From: Prolixibacteraceae bacterium UBA1413
GTDB taxonomy: Bacteria > Bacteroidota > Bacteroidia > Bacteroidales > Prolixibacteraceae
Assembly: GCA_002304925.1 (NCBI GenBank)
Contig: DBPT01000008.1
Coordinates: 1-19,750, forward strand
Length of the DNA stretch: 19,750 bases
Reading direction: 5' to 3'
Under the pieces are notes generated by a model, which saw only the letters and a program-made list of their open reading frames with translations, was not told where the DNA came from and ran no database searches. Position numbers and translations under genes: made by a program. Below are positions 6,769 to 13,553 of the stretch, piece by piece. Every line of letters begins with the position of its first letter. The stretch's first letter is position 1.

Positions 6769-8745
6769 TCACGGCTGAGCCTCTGTTCCCGGATCCGTCT
6801 CTGTGGGCAGCCACACAGCCATTTCCCCTTTTCCCCGGTGTGACCATGCATAATAAGGAATGGCGTTGATGATGGCAGGTTCCTTTTTATTCATTTCCGC
6901 GGAGTCCCTGATCCTGAATCCGTCAGCTTTGATCATGTTGCAGCCTCCTAACTGGTGATCCTGCCAGGCAAAGCTAATGTTCCCGCTTTTGTTCAGGCGC
7001 AGATCCAGTACCCGTCCATTTTCCTGGTCGGCAAATTCGGCGCAATAGACCAGGGGGCCCAATTGAAGTGCCATTTTGCCCAGGTTGTCGGCAATGGCGG
7101 GATGGGCGGTAACCCTTCGCACTTCAAAGGGAAGGTTGATATCAACAACATCTCCCGGTTCCCATCTTCTGTCTAAGACCGCATAGCCTTTGTCCATTCT
7201 CAGGATGGCGGATTGGCCATTCACGGTGATTTCCGTCTTTTGCCCGACATGATCTTCAAATTTATACAGATTTCCCGGGAAGGTATCATCCGAAGCCCAA
7301 AGGGGTATCCTGAGACGGATTTTTGCCCTGACCGGCTTCTTCATATGGAGGGTAATCCGTTGTTTCCCCTCCCGGGGCATGTCGCCGGTCTGGACCAGGG
7401 TTAGTGAATCTCCGGCGATTGCCAGGGAAATGCGGCTGGGAATATAAAGATTCACATACAGGTCATTTGCGGTTCCGGCATAGACATATCCCGGCATGGA
7501 AGGGATGAAGCGGCAGATGTTGGAGGGGCAGCAGGCGCATCCGAACCATTCACTGCGCTCATGCTGTCCGTGTGATTCCAGCGGATTGGGATAGAAAAAG
7601 CGGTCCCCTTCGAGGGATACCCCTGAAAGTACATTGTTGTAAAGTGACCTTTCCAGCACATCGACGTATTTAGAATCACCAGTCATGAGGAACATGCGGT
7701 GGTTCCAGAAGACGTTGGCGATGGCGGCGCAGGTCTCGCAGTAGGCTCTGGCATTGGGTAATTCATAAGAACCTCCGAATCCTTCGTGCCCTCCTTCGGC
7801 GCCGATCCCTCCCGTGAAGTAAAATTTCCTGTGAACAACATCCTCCCAGATGCGGGAGATGGCCCCTACATAGGCCGTATCGCCCGTAAGGGCTGCCACA
7901 TCGGCCATGCCGCTCCACATGTAGGCTGCACGCACCGAGTGACCGACGGCTTCGGACTGTTCTGTCACAGGAAGGTGGGACTGGTTATAGCTCCTTGGTT
8001 TTCCCGTGCCATGGCTCCGTACATCGAGGAAAAATTTGGCCAGGTCGAGGTACCGTTTTTCTCCAGTAATCCGGTACAGCTTGACCAGGCCGATCTCAAT
8101 CTCCTGGTGGCCAGGCCAGTTCTCTATTTTTCCCAGGCCAAAATCCCTGTCAACAAGGTCGGCACTTTTCAGGGCGATCTCCAGGATCTCCTGTTTTCCC
8201 GTTGCCTGGTAATACGCGGTGGCCGCCTCATAAAAGTGTCCCAGATTATAGAGTTCGTGGCTCAGGTCGTCGACCAGTTCCCACCGCTTACGGCCGGCCC
8301 AGGGGTGACTGTTTTCCCCCATAATGGTGCGGTTGGTGTAGAGATAGCCGTCATCTTCCTGCGCAAGTCCGATCAGGGTAATCAGCGAGTCGATGGTGGC
8401 CTCCAGGGCAAGGTCCGGGAACATCTGCAGGGAATAGGCCGCCCCCTCGATGATTTTATAAATATCGGAATCGTCAAAGGGATAGATGGTACAGAAGGTC
8501 CCCTCCATCAGGCCTCCGGCAATCCGGAAGTTGTCGATACGGCCTGTTTCACGGCTTTTTTGGATAGCGATGGGAATGGTGACCCTGTGATTGGTTTTGA
8601 TCCGGTGTGACCAGAAATCGTCGGTGACCTGTACCGCTGTGAAGGGGACGGGCTGTACCGGGTATTCGTTTTTTACGGGGGCAGAATGCTGCCGGGAGCA
8701 GGAAAACATCCCCAGGAACAGGGCGGACAGGATCAGTTTCTTCAT
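6769..8745 (-). CDS. GH127-like (DUF1680) glycoside hydrolase, predicted beta-L-arabinofuranosidase lipoprotein
   Basis: A 658-aa exported lipoprotein with leader MKKLILSALFLGMFSC and C16 as the lipidated residue. The (alpha/alpha)6-barrel segment includes DNFRIAGG, EGTFCTIYPFDDSDIYKIIEGAAYSL and EDDGYLYT. Catalytic and zinc residues match the GH127 pattern known from Bifidobacterium HypBA1. E321 (in EGGHEGFGGS) is the expected acid/base and lies 16 residues before E337, the same spacing as in HypBA1. E337 and C339 (YCETCA) and C405 and C406 (CACCPSN) are the zinc ligands and cysteine nucleophile. A beta-sandwich (about 430-640) completes the usual length of about 640-660. Family members release beta-L-arabinofuranose, but related families (GH137, GH142, GH146) and untested DUF1680 proteins differ in substrate. 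The gene sits between the oxidoreductase and the TIM barrel in the same direction. Confidence 0.9.
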   Translation of the reverse strand: MKKLILSALFLGMFSCSRQHSAPVKNEYPVQPVPFTAVQVTDDFWSHRIKTNHRVTIPIAIQKSRETGRIDNFRIAGGLMEGTFCTIYPFDDSDIYKIIEGAAYSLQMFPDLALEATIDSLITLIGLAQEDDGYLYTNRTIMGENSHPWAGRKRWELVDDLSHELYNLGHFYEAATAYYQATGKQEILEIALKSADLVDRDFGLGKIENWPGHQEIEIGLVKLYRITGEKRYLDLAKFFLDVRSHGTGKPRSYNQSHLPVTEQSEAVGHSVRAAYMWSGMADVAALTGDTAYVGAISRIWEDVVHRKFYFTGGIGAEGGHEGFGGSYELPNARAYCETCAAIANVFWNHRMFLMTGDSKYVDVLERSLYNNVLSGVSLEGDRFFYPNPLESHGQHERSEWFGCACCPSNICRFIPSMPGYVYAGTANDLYVNLYIPSRISLAIAGDSLTLVQTGDMPREGKQRITLHMKKPVRAKIRLRIPLWASDDTFPGNLYKFEDHVGQKTEITVNGQSAILRMDKGYAVLDRRWEPGDVVDINLPFEVRRVTAHPAIADNLGKMALQLGPLVYCAEFADQENGRVLDLRLNKSGNISFAWQDHQLGGCNMIKADGFRIRDSAEMNKKEPAIINAIPYYAWSHRGKGEMAVWLPTETDPGTEAQP

Positions 8746-8782
8746 TGTCGGAATTGGGATTTAATGGGTTTAAATGAAATAT

Positions 8783-8866
8783 AACCACAGAGAAACTAAG
8801 AATTTCACGAACTACACGAAGGATTTCCTTTGTGTCTTTTGTGCCTTCCCCGTGTTCCCTGTGGTT
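8783..8866. repeat. 84-bp imperfect inverted-repeat element between GH127 and oxidoreductase genes
   Basis: The block is bounded by aaccacag (8783-8790) and ctgtggtt (8859-8866), a perfect 8-bp inverted repeat. Between them is a purine/pyrimidine-patterned interior of short cacgaa and tttgtg words, as in 'cacgaactacacgaagga' and 'ctttgtgtcttttgtgcc'. Intergenic repeats of this 'aaccacagag ... ctttgtg ... gtggtt' type recur in many environmental bacterial genomes, from memory. A fragment of similar flavour (cgtgtttttcgtgc) occurs near 5616-5629. It lies in the 177-bp gap of an otherwise co-directional cluster. Confidence 0.6.
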
Positions 8867-8922
8867 CTATTAGTAAGGTCCTGCCTGATGGCGACCTTTT
8901 TGATTTTTACCCGGAAACGGAT

Positions 8923-10443
8923 TTATGCCGGCATATCGGGCAGTGACCAGGGTTTCCGGTAGGTATGTTTGATCAATTCAGCGGCGAATTCAGCGGCAGA
9001 CATCGGATCGGTCCAGTCCTTGTTGAAGGTGGGGTGCCCGTCGTGGATGGAAAAGCCGTCTTTGACCACGGTTCTGATTTTTTCATCACCGATATTGGTG
9101 AATTTCATGTTGAGACCATCCCATTCCAACTCCTTATTGAGGCTCTGGAGCCTGACAGCCAGCACTCCCATGACCACCATTTCGTTGAAAGGACCTGCCT
9201 CGCTGAAGTCGGAAGCAGTTTTCACGCGGGTTTCGGGACTCTCTTTGCAGGCACGGACCCAATCCAGCTCATGCCCTCCGGAGGTAGCTTTTTCGATACG
9301 GCGGCGGAATTTGGGAGCCTCGGGAACACGGCCCGAGAGGAGCCACGGGTTGACCCCATAGCATCCGCAAATCAGCTTGTCTTTGGTGCCGTGGAAGATC
9401 ACGCCGCCTCCTGCGTCGTTCATGTTGCGACCGGCAGGCCATCCTTCGGGTTTCATCGGCTGGAGACCCCCGTCATACCAGGTAACTTCCACTTCCTTGA
9501 GGGGAGCGTTCTTTTTCATTCCTTTCCACGGTCGTTTGGGAATGCGTGCCGGGAAGACGAGTTTGACCATCTGGGCGTTCGGCGCGCAGTCGTTGAGGAG
9601 CAGGGTGGAACTGCCCTGGGCTTTGGTGGGATAACCCAATTCCAGACCAATGAAAACGGGATGGAGGATATGGCAGGCCATATCGCCGAGGGCGCCGGTG
9701 CCGAAATCCCACCATCCGCGCCAGTTCCACGGCGTGTAGAGGGAGTGGTAAGGACGCATGGGAGCTGGCCCGATAAAGAGATCCCAGTCAAGGGTGTCAG
9801 GGACCCATTGCCCGGGTTCCGGACGGTTAAGGCCCTGCGGCCATATTGGACGGTCGGTGAAAGCTTCCACTTTGGTGACTTCGCCGATCTCGCCGTTGGC
9901 CAGCCATTCACAAACCAGGTTAACCCCCTCACCCGAAGAACCCTGGTTCCCCATCTGGGTGGCCACCTGGTATTTTTCGGCCAATTTGGTCAGCAGCCGC
10001 GACTCATACACCGTATGGGTCAATGGTTTCTGAACATAAACGTGCTTGCCCATGGTCATGGCGTGCGCGGCAGTGATGGCATGGGTGTGGTCGGCTGTGG
10101 CGATCACTACTGCGTCGATCGACTTGCCCATCTCATCGTACACCTTGCGCCAGTCCTTGTACCATTTGGCCCCGGGATACTCTTCGAAAACGCCGTTCTG
10201 CTTGCAGTATCCGTAGTCCACATCGCAAAGGGCCACGATGTTCTGGGATTTCAGGTTCTTGAGGTTGGCATTCCCCATCCCTCCGACACCGATTCCGGCG
10301 ATATTCAGCTTGTCGCTCGGAGGCACATGCCCCAGACCGGCAACCACATTGCTGGGAAGAATCGTGAACCCGGCTGCCGCGGCAGCGGTGGTCCCTAAAA
10401 AAGCCCTGCGGGAAATCCCGCTCGTATTCTTTTTTTCGCTCAT
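8923..10443 (-). CDS. Tat-exported Gfo/Idh/MocA-family oxidoreductase
   Basis: A 506-aa NAD(P)-dependent sugar oxidoreductase predicted to act in the periplasm. A twin-arginine signal (SRRAFLG, 11-17, then an alanine-rich stretch) is followed by the Rossmann fold, with dinucleotide-binding loop GIGVGGMG (50-57), an acidic strand end VALCDVD (about 70-76), and VVIATADHTHAITAAHAM (about 113-130). The motif VQKPLTH (137-143) replaces the usual EKP; its lysine (K139) is the family's conserved catalytic-site lysine, and the Q variant is common in exported members. The C-terminal alpha/beta domain carries WDFGTGALGDMACHILHP. The length and W-rich middle fit the large exported subgroup found in Bacteroidota and Planctomycetes. 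GH109 glycosidases share fold and signal but not this motif set, so plain oxidoreductase is preferred. It is probably the first gene of the sugar cluster reading toward GH127. Substrate is unknown. Confidence 0.9.
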   Translation of the reverse strand: MSEKKNTSGISRRAFLGTTAAAAAGFTILPSNVVAGLGHVPPSDKLNIAGIGVGGMGNANLKNLKSQNIVALCDVDYGYCKQNGVFEEYPGAKWYKDWRKVYDEMGKSIDAVVIATADHTHAITAAHAMTMGKHVYVQKPLTHTVYESRLLTKLAEKYQVATQMGNQGSSGEGVNLVCEWLANGEIGEVTKVEAFTDRPIWPQGLNRPEPGQWVPDTLDWDLFIGPAPMRPYHSLYTPWNWRGWWDFGTGALGDMACHILHPVFIGLELGYPTKAQGSSTLLLNDCAPNAQMVKLVFPARIPKRPWKGMKKNAPLKEVEVTWYDGGLQPMKPEGWPAGRNMNDAGGGVIFHGTKDKLICGCYGVNPWLLSGRVPEAPKFRRRIEKATSGGHELDWVRACKESPETRVKTASDFSEAGPFNEMVVMGVLAVRLQSLNKELEWDGLNMKFTNIGDEKIRTVVKDGFSIHDGHPTFNKDWTDPMSAAEFAAELIKHTYRKPWSLPDMPA

Positions 10444-10570
10444 AATGAATAAGTTGAAGTGATTATGATATAGATTTTGGTTTCTTTTATTAAAAATCAG
10501 CTAAATATAGGCAATTAGCTTTTGTCGCAAAAGGATATTATCACACATTTTCGTTATTCCACAAACAAAA

Positions 10571-10604
10571 AATCCGGGCCCCTCTTTTAAAAGGGAACTG
10601 GATT
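10571..10604 (-). terminator. Probable terminator of the blaI-M56-plug transcript
   Basis: On the minus strand, aatcc (10604-10600) pairs with ggatt (10575-10571), enclosing a second pairing of ccctttt with aaaagagg with small bulges. A run of six T follows directly, counting those overlapping the stem end. It is about 140 bp past the probable end of the plug-like ORF. The rest of 10444-10743 shows no gene I can support; it is the AT-rich leader of the oxidoreductase, without an exact TAnnTTTG match on the minus strand. Confidence 0.5.
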
Positions 10605-10743
10605 GTCCGGAGATTTCGCGATTAACCGGATCTTGCAGTTTAAAGGTGGACTGAAACTATCGTTTATTGAAGAATAAATCTGAACTGAAACTTCAACCAC
10701 CGGCCTCTCCAATCAGGAATACCTATGTCCGGAAGATTACGCA

Positions 10744-11263
10744 CTACCAGAGAGGCTTCATCATTAAGAATGGCTGGCTTTCATCCTTTTCTGAACTCTC
10801 TTTTTTTGAGGAGATTACGATAACCCCGTTTTTCCCCCTTGTCTCCGTAAATTGCCAGGGATGACTTATCCTTCAGGACGGTAATACTTTCAATATTCTC
10901 CTGATTAATGTGGTCAATGGATGGGACCTCTTTGCCATCAAGGATAATCAGGGGTTGCGGGTCTTCCTTTCCACCGCTAAACCTGATCCTGATCGTGTCA
11001 CTAACCACTTTCCCTGCTTCGGGACCTCTTTCATAGTTTAACTGTCTGATAAACTGGATGCCATTTCCCAGATTCGTTCCTTGAAGCTCATCGGCTTTAA
11101 TAGTGACTGGATCGTGGCCATTCCCCACTGGGAAGCTGGTAAGGACGGTGACATCGGTGGCTTTCACCACGGTATCTGCGGAAAGTGATCCGTTGGTGGC
11201 CCCTTGGAGGCCCTGAAGGGGAGGTATCACTCTGCAGGCTACCCTGGTCAGGAGTCCTGCCAT
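10744..11263 (-). pseudogene. TonB-plug-like C-terminal domain downstream of M56 peptidase, probable one-base frameshift
   Basis: As it stands the frame from ATG 11263 gives 160 aa ending KKREFRKG with stop at 10781-10783. Residues about 100-140 (VVSDTIRIRFSGG, QPLIILDGKEV, INQENIESITVLKDKSSLAIYGDKG) match the plug-like tail of Bacteroidota M56 and SusC proteins, which normally continues 'G.NGVI.I..KK'. Here the frame instead reads GEKRGYRNLLKK. Deleting one G in the five-G run (plus-strand C-run 10834-10838) restores KGKNGVIVISSKK and continues to a TAG at 10744-10746. So either a real +1 frameshift or a homopolymer sequencing error is present. The ATG is preceded by an in-frame TGA, and the M56 gene stops 40 bp upstream in another frame. 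The ORF may thus be a separate gene or a detached C-terminus of the M56 protein. Confidence 0.6.
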
Positions 11264-11303
11264 TCAATATCGCTCCGGAAGGAGTTCCGGAGAGCTCCTG
11301 CAG

Positions 11304-12206
11304 TTATTGGCCGGAAAGCGAGAAGCCATTTTCTGCGGCGGGAAGGATTTTGTAATCGTACGCCGAAAGACCAGTGATGAGCAGTGCCGTCAGCGGTAAG
11401 ACCATCAGTTTGCGGATCACTCTGTTTTTGTTTTCTGTTTTCTTTTTCATCATGATTATTCTGGTTTTTAAATTGTTCCCATTGAGAGCGTTGAGGAAGG
11501 AGGCCATCCCTTTTTTCCCTGCCAGGGCGACCAGGGCCAACTGATAGGCTTGCGGGTCGTCTTTTCGGGTTACCTCCTCGTCAATGAGGTATTCCAAATT
11601 GTTTTTGATGGCTTTCTTCATCAGCCAGGCAAAGGGATTGAACCATTGAAAGAGGAAAAGGATTTCGGAAAGGAGGATGTCCGTCGTATAACGGCTGTCG
11701 GCGTGGATCTTCTCGTGCCTGAGGATCATGGGAAAGTAATGATGATGTGTACTTTCCTCCGGAACCACGATTCTCCGGAAGAAAGTGAAGGGATGAACAT
11801 CTTCGGGAGTAACGAAATAGTCAATTCCCTCGGAAACCATTGGCCAGCTGTGCCGGGAAATCTGCCATACCCTGAGGTGTCCCTTTATGAGGCGCCCCAG
11901 ACACAAGACCACCCCGGTTTCGTAAAGCACCAGGAAAATGAGGCTCAGGGAAATCTTCTCCTTGGCCGCTTCCGCTGTGGGAAGCATGGCCTCTGTGGCA
12001 GCCCGCAACAGAACAAACCAGGCTGTAGCTGGCCGGGTGATTGTAATGGTGATCAACGGAATGAGGGGGCTGAACAGGAAGGAACTCAACAGGTAAATCC
12101 GGTTAAACCGGAACTGCTTGAGTTTGCTGAAGAACAGTAAATAAAAGAGGTAAAAAGCAGCGGTGCCCGCCGATACCCTGACCAGATAAAGCAGAAACTC
12201 CTCCAT
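11304..12206 (-). CDS. M56 family (BlaR1/MecR1-like) membrane zinc metallopeptidase
   Basis: A 300-aa integral membrane protease-sensor. Predicted membrane segments lie at about 5-26, 37-57, 87-105 and 264-283. The zinc motif HEKIH (H164, E165, H168) is intact, and the downstream glutamate is most likely E205 in NLEYLID, preceded by the family's FNPFAWLMKKAI helix. In BlaR1/MecR1 systems the cytosolic protease site is triggered by an extracellular signal and leads to cleavage of the BlaI/MecI repressor. The repressor gene is immediately upstream here (2 bp). No penicillin-binding sensor domain follows, so the trigger is unlikely to be a beta-lactam acting through the classical domain. After the last membrane segment only about 20 residues remain. 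Many Bacteroidota relatives continue into a TonB-plug-like tail, which here appears as a separate reading frame 40 bp downstream. Confidence 0.88.
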   Translation of the reverse strand: MEEFLLYLVRVSAGTAAFYLFYLLFFSKLKQFRFNRIYLLSSFLFSPLIPLITITITRPATAWFVLLRAATEAMLPTAEAAKEKISLSLIFLVLYETGVVLCLGRLIKGHLRVWQISRHSWPMVSEGIDYFVTPEDVHPFTFFRRIVVPEESTHHHYFPMILRHEKIHADSRYTTDILLSEILFLFQWFNPFAWLMKKAIKNNLEYLIDEEVTRKDDPQAYQLALVALAGKKGMASFLNALNGNNLKTRIIMMKKKTENKNRVIRKLMVLPLTALLITGLSAYDYKILPAAENGFSLSGQ

Positions 12207-12208
12207 GG

Positions 12209-12565
12209 CTACTCCTTTCTGATCATCCTGAGAATCTCCTCCAACTCCTCGGGTTTCAGCCCCTTCTCCTTCACGAAAAAGGCCACCGCATTCTTGTAGA
12301 AGTTGTCAAAATAGTCGCTGATCACCCCCTTCATAAAAGATTTGCGATACTCCTCACGCGAAACCATCGGATAATATTCATAGGTGTTCCCGTATTGCGA
12401 GTACCCTACAAATCCCTTCTCCTGGAGAAGCCGCACCAGCGAAGAAACTGTGTTGTAGTGGGGCTTCGGATCGGGGTACTGCTCGACAATATCCTTGACA
12501 AAGCCTTTTTTAAGCTTCCAGAGAATCTTCATCAGTTCCTCTTCCTTTCGTGTCCATTTACGCAT
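12209..12565 (-). CDS. BlaI/MecI/CopY-type winged-helix repressor
   Basis: A 118-aa protein of usual BlaI length. The N-terminal winged helix (about 1-75) has the family signature: WTRKEEELMKILWKL, the recognition-helix region HYNTVSSLVRLLQEKGFV, and the wing YGNTYEYYPMVSREEY. The C-terminal helices (about 78-118, FMKGVISDYFDNFYKNAVAFFVKEK...LEEILRMIRK) form the dimerisation part containing the region cleaved by M56 proteases in the bla/mec paradigm. It is the first gene of the operon, 2 bp before the M56 gene. A promoter element and an overlapping dyad lie just upstream, so autorepression is expected. The target genes beyond its own operon are unknown. Confidence 0.93.
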   Translation of the reverse strand: MRKWTRKEEELMKILWKLKKGFVKDIVEQYPDPKPHYNTVSSLVRLLQEKGFVGYSQYGNTYEYYPMVSREEYRKSFMKGVISDYFDNFYKNAVAFFVKEKGLKPEELEEILRMIRKE

Positions 12566-12590
12566 GGCTGAATTATTTGTTAAACCAGCG

Positions 12591-12598
12591 CAAACCTA
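12591..12598 (-). promoter_or_regulatory. Minus-strand -7 promoter element of blaI
   Basis: TAGGTTTG on the minus strand is an exact match to the Bacteroidota -7 element TAnnTTTG, 26 bp before the blaI start codon. No convincing -33 TTTG lies at 19-21 bp; this is consistent with a repressed or weak promoter. Confidence 0.6.
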
Positions 12599-12616
12599 TA
12601 ACTGATTTTTCAGTTA
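12599..12616. promoter_or_regulatory. Candidate BlaI operator (dyad) in the blaI promoter spacer
   Basis: taactga (12599-12605) and tcagtta (12610-12616) form a perfect 7-bp dyad around tttt, directly abutting the -7 element. The position between the -33 and -7 boxes is what a repressor site would occupy. It differs from the TACA/TGTA core of firmicute bla/mec operators, so the assignment rests on position and symmetry. Confidence 0.55.
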
Positions 12617-12629
12617 AATTTTGTTAAAC

Positions 12630-12720
12630 GCTCCTGCCGGACTGACTACTACCGGCTCCTGCCGGACTGATACCGCCAGCCTTTCGGAAGTAGTCAACGT
12701 ACCAGCCGATTGGGTACGTT
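12630..12720. repeat. Repeat-dense intergenic block between blaI and CD225 genes
   Basis: The 16-bp sequence gctcctgccggactga occurs at 12630-12645 and again at 12655-12670, with a period of 25. A 7-bp inverted pair gactact (12644-12650) and agtagtc (12689-12695) spans the second copy. A perfect 8-bp hairpin aacgtacc (12696-12703) and ggtacgtt (12713-12720) follows. No gene is visible in 12566-12833 apart from these structures and the flanking promoters. Confidence 0.6.
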
Positions 12721-12799
12721 ACCTGGTTTTGTGGTGGGGGAATATTTTGCGCACAAGATTAGTTTGCCTGCAACTATGTTAATTGCTGTAATTATTTGC

Positions 12800-12807
12800 T
12801 ATTTTTG
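12800..12807 (+). promoter_or_regulatory. -7 promoter element of the CD225-DUF2752 pair
   Basis: TATTTTTG exactly fits TAnnTTTG and lies 26 bp before the ATG at 12834. The -33 box is not obvious; the nearest TTTG at 12763-12766 is too far away (33 bp). Confidence 0.5.
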
Positions 12808-12833
12808 ACTACTAACCTGTAAAAGCTGAAGCG

Positions 12834-13127
12834 ATGAATGAACAGTTGAACCGGCCTGCGATGAATGAGGCACCTCCATCCAATTACCTGGTCGGAGCGA
12901 TTCTGGTGACGATTTTTTGTTGTCAGATTTTGGGGATTGTTTCCATTATTTATGCCGCCCAGGTAAACTCGAAGTGGCAGGCAGGTGATTTTGACGGAGC
13001 GAGGCGAGCCAGCCGGAATGCCCTGACTTGGATATGGGTGTCGATAGGCATATCGGCAGTCCTTGTTGTGCTCGCCCTTATTTTTGGCATCGGCATGGCT
13101 TTTCTGGGTGAAGTATTTAACTGGTAA
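12834..13127 (+). CDS. CD225/dispanin-family small membrane protein
   Basis: A 97-aa protein with two membrane helices (about 17-43 and 66-92) joined by a cytosolic loop. The segment PPSNYLVGAILVTIFCC.. through GIVSIIYAAQVNSKWQAGD then FDGARRASRNALTW is the CD225 (interferon-induced-transmembrane-like) signature. In Bacteroidota these small proteins often stand next to DUF2752 genes, as here, where the stop is 1 bp before the next start. The bacterial function is not established; a role in membrane organisation is inferred from the eukaryotic family only. A TAnnTTTG element lies 26 bp upstream. Confidence 0.88.
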   Translation: MNEQLNRPAMNEAPPSNYLVGAILVTIFCCQILGIVSIIYAAQVNSKWQAGDFDGARRASRNALTWIWVSIGISAVLVVLALIFGIGMAFLGEVFNW

Positions 13128-13128
13128 C

Positions 13129-13524
13129 ATGCTGAAATACAGGAACTGGTTTCTGGTGCCGTTGGTTTTGGTGGCAGCAGCGGTTTTTTTTGTGCTGGAT
13201 CCTGAGAAATCGCCTTTGTTTCCCAAATGTCCCTTTTACATACTTACCGGCTGGTATTGTCCCGGTTGCGGATCCCAGCGGGCCGTTCACAGTTTTTTGC
13301 ACGGCCGGTTCGACGATGTGATAGCGTATAATTTTCTGGTATTCCCGGCGGCATTGCTTATCCTGTACCACTACGCCCACCGGTGGCTGAACCGCTTCCT
13401 GGGATGGAAGTTGCCCGATATTCTCTACCTGAGGAACACCCCAAGTGTGATCCTGGCGGTTGTGCTGATTTTCTGGATTGCCAGGAATATCCCAGTGACC
13501 CCTTTTACCTGGCTTTCGCCGTAA
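13129..13524 (+). CDS. DUF2752 membrane protein
   Basis: A 131-aa protein starting at ATG 13129, 1 bp after the CD225 stop; an upstream in-frame ATG at 13063 would overlap that gene and is rejected. The motif KCPFYILTGWYCPGCGSQRAVH at about residues 33-54, followed by HGRFDDVIAYNF, is the DUF2752 signature with its paired cysteines (CPxxxxTGxxCPGCGxxR). Three membrane helices are predicted at about 6-24, 68-85 and 103-120. The biochemical function is unknown; the cysteine motif suggests metal or redox chemistry at the membrane, which is inference. It converges with the following minus-strand gene, with 29 bp between the stops. Confidence 0.88.
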   Translation: MLKYRNWFLVPLVLVAAAVFFVLDPEKSPLFPKCPFYILTGWYCPGCGSQRAVHSFLHGRFDDVIAYNFLVFPAALLILYHYAHRWLNRFLGWKLPDILYLRNTPSVILAVVLIFWIARNIPVTPFTWLSP

Positions 13525-13553
13525 TGACAGGAATTATCACCCTTTGTTCCCGT

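Noticed and set aside
7786..8610. A 274-codon plus-strand frame opposite the GH127 gene
   Set aside because: Antisense shadow of a gene with intact catalytic motifs; no domain or ribosome-binding site.
8774..8962. A 62-codon frame (CVFCAFPVFPVVLLV-like) in the oxidoreductase/GH127 gap
   Set aside because: It is a chance translation of the inverted-repeat element at 8783-8866, and its end overlaps the oxidoreductase 3' end.
8965..10398. A 477-codon open frame on the plus strand opposite the oxidoreductase
   Set aside because: It lies entirely antisense to a well-supported Gfo/Idh/MocA gene, shows no recognisable domain, and reflects the absence of stops forced by GC-rich codon use.
8923..10443. 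GH109-type NAD-dependent glycosidase
   Set aside because: It shares the fold and Tat signal, but the VQKPLTH motif and C-terminal pattern fit the general exported oxidoreductases better than GH109.
10667..10864. A 65-codon plus-strand frame
   Set aside because: It overlaps the plug-like ORF end on the minus strand, which has a family match; no promoter or domain supports it.
11550..12140. A 196-codon plus-strand frame opposite the M56 gene
   Set aside because: Antisense shadow; the low-complexity composition is unlike a real protein, whereas the minus strand has HEKIH and the family layout.
11304..12565. Beta-lactam resistance regulator (blaR1-blaI) controlling a beta-lactamase
   Set aside because: The M56 protein lacks a penicillin-binding sensor domain and no beta-lactamase is nearby, so only the generic repressor/peptidase assignment is kept.
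12630..12720. CRISPR-like array because of regularly spaced 16-bp repeats
   Set aside because: Only two copies with a 9-bp spacer and no cas genes; not a CRISPR.
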